Shown piece after piece: positions 31,820 to 35,243 of a DNA stretch of 35,243 nucleotides. Where the stretch lies: NCBI GenBank assembly GCA_019635575.1, contig JAHBZF010000025.1:1-35243 (forward strand). Reading direction: 5' to 3'. The notes below the pieces were generated by a model that worked only from the letters and a program-made list of their open reading frames with translations, searched no databases and was not told the origin of the DNA. Origin of the DNA: Pseudolabrys sp. Its GTDB lineage: Bacteria; Pseudomonadota; Alphaproteobacteria; Rhizobiales; Xanthobacteraceae. The position numbers were made by a program, and so were the translations under genes. The stretch's first letter is position 1. Every line of letters begins with the position of its first letter.

Positions 31820-32266
31820 ATGCTGAACGACGTCTATAACAACCGGATTCTCGACCTCGCGGGCAATATCCCCCGGATCGGCCGCCTCTCGGACCCCGAC
31901 GCGAGTGCCACGGCGCATTCCAAGCTGTGCGGCTCGACCGTCACCATCGACCTGAAGATGGACGGCCCGGCCGTCACCGACTTCGCCCATGACGTAAAGG
32001 CCTGCGCGCTCGGCCAGGCGTCATCCTCGCTGATGGCGCGGCATGTGGTCGGCGCCACGGCAGAGGAGTTGCGGGCGCTGCGCGAGACCGTGCGCAAGAT
32101 GCTCAAGGAGAACGGCCCGGTGCCGGCCGGCAAATGGGCCGACTTCGCCGTGCTTGAGCCGGTACGCGACTACAAGGCGCGGCACGCCTCGACGCTGCTG
32201 ACATTCGATGCGGTGGTCAACGCCATCGACCAGATCGAGAGCAAGCGGGCGCAAGCGGCGGAGTAA
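31820..32266 (+). CDS. NifU/IscU-like iron-sulfur cluster scaffold protein, third cysteine replaced
   Basis: This is a 148-residue protein with the IscU/NifU N-terminal fold. Counting from ATG 31820, C37 (AHSKLCGSTV) and C62 (VKACALGQASSS) match the first two cluster ligands of IscU. The usual CGD is CGS here, and the third cysteine is replaced by alanine (A123 in KARHASTLLTF). It may therefore carry a labile cluster differently or act only as a delivery factor. The match of C37 to IscU numbering supports this start; a GTG at 31769 is also in frame. Related proteins occupy this place between folE and yidD/thrS in other Hyphomicrobiales, from memory. It is followed by two palindromic repeats. 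Confidence 0.82.
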   Translation: MLNDVYNNRILDLAGNIPRIGRLSDPDASATAHSKLCGSTVTIDLKMDGPAVTDFAHDVKACALGQASSSLMARHVVGATAEELRALRETVRKMLKENGPVPAGKWADFAVLEPVRDYKARHASTLLTFDAVVNAIDQIESKRAQAAE

Positions 32267-32289
32267 GCGAGACGGCAATCTCGTGCTCT

Positions 32290-32334
32290 GCCTCATCCTG
32301 AGGAGCGCCGCAGGCGCGTCTCGAAGGGCGAGGC
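32290..32334 (-). repeat. REP-like palindromic repeat C1
   Basis: GCCTCATCCTGAGGAGC leads into GCC-GCA-GGC and then GCGTCTCGAAGGGCGAGGC. It lies 24 bases after the NifU-like stop. The outer arms pair with one change in the right arm (GGGCGAGG for GGATGAGG). Confidence 0.85.
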
Positions 32335-32344
32335 GGCCCTCCTC

Positions 32345-32396
32345 GCGCCCCATGGTTCGAGACGCGATCCTGTCGGATCGCTCCTCACCATGAGGC
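32345..32396 (+). repeat. REP-like palindromic repeat C2
   Basis: CGCCCCATGGTTCGAGACGC and GCTCCTCACCATGAGGCG surround a GATCC-TGTC-GGATC inner hairpin. It is inverted relative to C1 and of the CATGGT subtype. It ends five bases before the stop codon of the convergent ClpP-fold gene. Confidence 0.85.
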
Positions 32397-32400
32397 GACG

Positions 32401-33744
32401 CTACCGTTGCGGCGCCGCCTCTTCGGCGTGGGCCAGCGCGCCGCTGTTGCCCTTGATCTTGCCGCCCGCGTCGGCCACCGCCTTGCCGGCGACGAGCCGT
32501 TCGCATGACGCGGCGAGCTTCGGAAAGTTGCGCGAGAAGCCGACATTGCCGATCCGGATCGACGTCGCTTCGCCGGCGTTTTTATCCTGCGCCATGCTGG
32601 TGGCGACGACCAGCGAGCGCGGCTTGCCGCCGGCGAGCGCGCGCACCAGTTCGCCCGGCACGATGCCGCTGGCGAAGGTCTCGATCTCGCCGCCCGTCTC
32701 CGCCGCCGTCTGCGCTTTGCGCGGCGCGATGGTGAGCGGCAGCGTGCGGCTGGCGATGCCGAGCGTCACCTCACCGACGGTCGCGGGATCGCCGTTGCGG
32801 CGCGCGCGCGTTTCCGAATAGCTGACGATGTAGTTATCGGCCGACGAGCCACAGGCGAAGGTGAGATCGAACAGACCAATCTCCTCGCCCTCGACCGTCA
32901 CCGGATGGCGGCGGGTCAGTGCCGTCCCCTGCATTTCATCGAGCAGCGCCCAGCCCGCGCGGCCGACATTGCCGCCGTCGTCGCGCACCAGTGCCGCGGG
33001 CACGGCGCGGGCGCCCGGCGTGACTGCCGCGACCGCAGCGGACGGCGCGGTGTCGGTGACCAGTTGCAGCCGCTGCAGTTCGGCGCGGTTGAGTTCGCGC
33101 ATCGGCTCCCACGGCGGAATGCGCAGCGCGAGATCGAGGATGCCGGCACCGACGCCCATATCGACCACGTATTGCGCGAGCCGCGCGATGTCGCGCTGCA
33201 CCAGCACGAGGTCTTCCGCCGAATAGCTGCCGGCGGTCGGATCGTCGCGGCGGTCGCCGAGCCAGATCTGATGCACCATCACCCGCGCCTTGGCCGGCAC
33301 ATGGCGGTGAACGCCGCCGAGCAGCACGAAGGCGCACATGGATTCACAGTCGGCCTGCGGGTCGATGCGCAGCGGCGCGCCTTTCCCGGCATCGGTGGCT
33401 TCGACATGGCCGACGGTGGTGGCAAGCCCGAGCCGGCGAATCTCGCGGCCGAAGGCGAGCGCGCCGAGCACCGATCCGCCGTCGGAATCGAGCACCACCG
33501 TCGCGCCCGTCAAATCCTTGCCGGCGGCGAAGGCGCGGAAATCGCGCGGCGTGTCGGCGGTGATCGAGCCGTAGGCGGAAATGAGCCGCGCACAATCGGC
33601 GGTGCAGTGATCGGCGGGGCTGTTGCCGAGAAGCGCGAACCGCATCGGCACCGAGCGGTCGTCACGCGCGGCAAAACCGAGCGTCGGGGTGAACACTGTC
33701 AGGATCGCGGCCAGCGCCGCGGTCGTCGCAGCCAGTCGTCTCAT
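32401..33744 (-). CDS. Exported ClpP-fold (COG3904-like) protein of unknown function
   Basis: This is a 447-residue protein with a signal peptide (LAATTAALAAILTVFTPTLGFAA). The first half resembles ClpP/SppA-like serine protease folds. ATVVLDSDGGSVLGALAFGREIR is the oxyanion/strand block, CESMCAFVLLGGVHR contains a serine at the position of the nucleophile, and VMVHQIWLGD contains a histidine, as seen in COG3904 periplasmic proteins. An acid partner is not obvious. The C-terminal 200 residues (VEGEEIGLFDLTFACGSS, VGEVTLGIASRTLPL) form an unrelated beta-rich domain. ATG 33744 gives a clean signal. It is convergent with the NifU-like gene and ends beside repeat C2. Activity is unproven. Confidence 0.7.
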   Translation of the reverse strand: MRRLAATTAALAAILTVFTPTLGFAARDDRSVPMRFALLGNSPADHCTADCARLISAYGSITADTPRDFRAFAAGKDLTGATVVLDSDGGSVLGALAFGREIRRLGLATTVGHVEATDAGKGAPLRIDPQADCESMCAFVLLGGVHRHVPAKARVMVHQIWLGDRRDDPTAGSYSAEDLVLVQRDIARLAQYVVDMGVGAGILDLALRIPPWEPMRELNRAELQRLQLVTDTAPSAAVAAVTPGARAVPAALVRDDGGNVGRAGWALLDEMQGTALTRRHPVTVEGEEIGLFDLTFACGSSADNYIVSYSETRARRNGDPATVGEVTLGIASRTLPLTIAPRKAQTAAETGGEIETFASGIVPGELVRALAGGKPRSLVVATSMAQDKNAGEATSIRIGNVGFSRNFPKLAASCERLVAGKAVADAGGKIKGNSGALAHAEEAAPQR

Positions 33745-33943
33745 TGATCCGTCTATTCCCCTTCGCCCGTTCCGCGGTCTTGTGCGCCGCGGTCGGCAGG
33801 CGACGTGCTATCCTCCCGTCATCGTCCTGCAAAAATACGCGTGAACGACGACGAGTCGGTAGTGCAAAAAAGACGCTATTGCTGACCTTTTTTCGACATG
33901 TCCGGTTCCATCGGGTTCCCGGAACTCTTATCTCACATCGGTC

Positions 33944-34303
33944 ATGCCCGGTTCCGATCATCCGCTTCTGAGCTTGCCGCGACGCGCCGGCCGCGTGCTG
34001 ATCCACGGCTATCGCTATGTCCTCTCGCCACTGATCGGGCCGCGCTGCCGGCACCTGCCGAGCTGCTCCGAATACGGCGAGACGGCGATCATGCGGTTCG
34101 GCCTGTGGGCCGGAGGCTGGATGACGCTGGCGCGGCTCTTGCGCTGCCAGCCCTGGGGCACCCATGGCCTCGACTTCGTGCCGGACACGCCGCCTCCCGG
34201 CGCGCGCTGGTATCTGCCGTGGCGCTACGGCCGCTGGCGCGGCACCAATACCGTGCCACCCGCCGCCGGACGGACGATGGAACCCGGCTGTTGCACGCGC
34301 TGA
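33944..34303 (+). CDS. yidD: Membrane protein insertion efficiency factor YidD
   Basis: This is a 119-residue YidD protein. The core YRYVLSPLIGPRCRHLPSCSEYG and AIMRFGLWAGGWMTLARLLRCQPWG is diagnostic; cysteines are at PRCRHLPSC and LRCQ. YidD assists YidC-dependent insertion of membrane proteins and binds the inner membrane by an amphipathic helix. The C-terminal 45 residues (WYLPWRYGRWRGTNTVPPAAGRTMEPGCCTR) extend beyond the usual core, as in other Hyphomicrobiales. ATG 33944 is used; the ribosome site is weak. It is 79 bases upstream of thrS on the same strand. Confidence 0.9.
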   Translation: MPGSDHPLLSLPRRAGRVLIHGYRYVLSPLIGPRCRHLPSCSEYGETAIMRFGLWAGGWMTLARLLRCQPWGTHGLDFVPDTPPPGARWYLPWRYGRWRGTNTVPPAAGRTMEPGCCTR

Positions 34304-34382
34304 GTCGCTGCGTTATTCCCGTGCCACCGACAACAACGCTTACCTGCATTCGTAGGCAGCGAGTGAGCAACAGGAGTGAAGA

Positions 34383-35243
34383 ATGGTCGCGCTGACCTTC
34401 CCCGACGGCGCACGCCGCGAATTCCCCAACGGCATCACCGGTTTCGACATCGCCAAGGGCATCTCGCCCTCGCTGGCGAAGCGCACCGTGGCGATGGCGC
34501 TCGATGGCACGGTCGCCGATCTGAACGATCCGATCGACCATGACGCCAAGATCGAGTTCATCAACCGCGACGACCCGCGCGCGCTGGAGCTGATCCGGCA
34601 CGATGCCGCGCATGTGCTCGCCGAAGCGGTGCAGACGCTGTGGCCCGGCACCCAGGTGACCATCGGCCCGGTGATCGAGAACGGCTTCTATTACGACTTC
34701 TTCCGCAACGAGCCGTTCACGCCGGAAGACTTCGAGGCGATCGAGAAGAAGATGCGCGAGATCATCGCGCGCGATAAGCCTTTCACGAAAGAAGTCTGGG
34801 ATCGCGAGAAGACCAAGCAGGTGTTCCGCGACAAGGGCGAGGCCTTCAAGGTCGAGCTGGTCGACGCCATTCCGGGCACCGAGCCGATCAAGATCTACTA
34901 CCAGGGCGACTGGTTCGATCTGTGCCGCGGCCCGCACATGACCTCGACCGGGAAGGTCGGCAACGCGTTCAAGCTGATGAAGGTCGCGGGCGCGTACTGG
35001 CGCGGCGACAGCAAGAACCCGATGCTCACCCGCATCTACGGCACCGCCTTCGCCAAGCAGGAAGAGCTCGACGCTTACCTGAAGCAGATGGAGGAAGCGG
35101 AGAAGCGCGACCATCGCCGCCTCGGCCGCGAACTCGATCTCTTTCACTTCCAGGAGGAAGGCCCCGGCGTCGTGTTCTGGCACGCCAAGGGCTGGACCCT
35201 GTTCCAGACCATCATCGCCTATATGCGCCGCCGCCTCGCCATC
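34383..35243 (+). CDS. thrS: Threonyl-tRNA synthetase (partial, 3' end beyond window)
   Basis: The first 287 codons of ThrRS, the class II synthetase that charges tRNA-Thr. The TGS domain covers residues 1-62 ([18 protein letters not shown]). The editing domain follows with H73 and H77 ([13 protein letters not shown], the H-x-x-x-H that clears Ser-tRNA-Thr), [15 protein letters not shown], and [14 protein letters not shown] with the editing cysteine. [24 protein letters not shown] and [18 protein letters not shown] lead into the catalytic core, which is cut by the window edge. The ATG at 34383 is preceded by AGGAGTGAAGA. No T-box or other leader structure is visible. Confidence 0.97.
   Translation, partial: MVALTFPDGARREFPNGITGFDIAKGISPSLAKRTVAMALDGTVADLNDPIDHDAKIEFINRDDPRALELIRHDAAHVLAEAVQTLWPGTQVTIGPVIENGFYYDFFRNEPFTPEDFEAIEKKMREIIARDKPFTKEVWDREKTKQVFRDKGEAFKVELVDAIPGTEPIKIYYQGDWFDLCRGPHMTSTGKVGNAFKLMKVAGAYWRGDSKNPMLTRIYGTAFAKQEELDAYLKQMEEAEKRDHRRLGRELDLFHFQEEGPGVVFWHAKGWTLFQTIIAYMRRRLAI

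Noticed and set aside
34304-34382. Possible T-box leader before thrS
   Set aside because: The gap to yidD is only 79 bases, and no specifier loop or antiterminator is visible. T-boxes are also not expected in this lineage.

Overview
This is GC-rich chromosomal DNA from an alphaproteobacterium, most likely of the order Hyphomicrobiales (Rhizobiales), near the Nitrobacteraceae/Xanthobacteraceae. The evidence is a MipZ division-plane ATPase, a hisI - folE - NifU-like - yidD - thrS neighbourhood, DUF6894 and DUF1499 genes, orphan Bug-type binding proteins, and several copies of an imperfect palindromic repeat (cctcatcct...gaggagc...gcgtctcgaa...) that I associate with this group. No tRNA, rRNA, CRISPR array, transposase or prophage gene was found. 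The statement about the lineage is an inference from gene families, not from a marker-gene comparison.

Region 1 (1-13.4 kb) is a catabolic block. A LysR regulator (2910-3881) is divergent from a Bug-type periplasmic binding protein (1800-2774) and an MhpA-like FAD monooxygenase that runs off the left edge. Next is a histidine ammonia-lyase-like gene (3932-5470), divergent from a HutC-type GntR regulator (5698-6438). A DUF6282 amidohydrolase-like gene (6414-7391) is divergent from an aromatic-acid-type MFS transporter (7541-8785). Both divergent intergenic gaps carry a near-identical TTTTGT(a/c)TATACAAAA palindrome, which strongly suggests one HutC-controlled regulon. Its makeup is unusual: hutU, hutI and hutG are absent, and a DUF6282 enzyme and an MFS carrier are present. 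A RidA-family gene, two small hypothetical genes, a second Bug protein and an IlvD/Edd sugar-acid-type dehydratase complete the block.

Region 2 (13.4-23.6 kb) mixes redox, envelope and lipid genes: an Rnk/GreA-like factor, a nitroreductase, a metallo-beta-lactamase-fold hydrolase, and a tight minus-strand operon of acyl-CoA ligase, DUF898 membrane protein, M48 peptidase and DUF1499 protein. It continues with an extensin-like (M15-fold) protein, a Tat-type metallophosphoesterase and an L,D-transpeptidase lipoprotein.

Region 3 (23.6-35.2 kb) is mostly core housekeeping: a CorA-type transporter, MipZ, a stand-alone LuxR helix-turn-helix protein, an SDR oxidoreductase, PdxH, a surface lipoprotein, a DnaJ-like co-chaperone, HisI, FolE, a NifU/IscU-like scaffold lacking the third cysteine, a ClpP-fold periplasmic protein, YidD, and the first 287 codons of ThrRS. 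Palindromic repeat pairs lie after the Bug, DnaJ-like and NifU-like genes. Their hairpin arms differ by paired, compensating changes.
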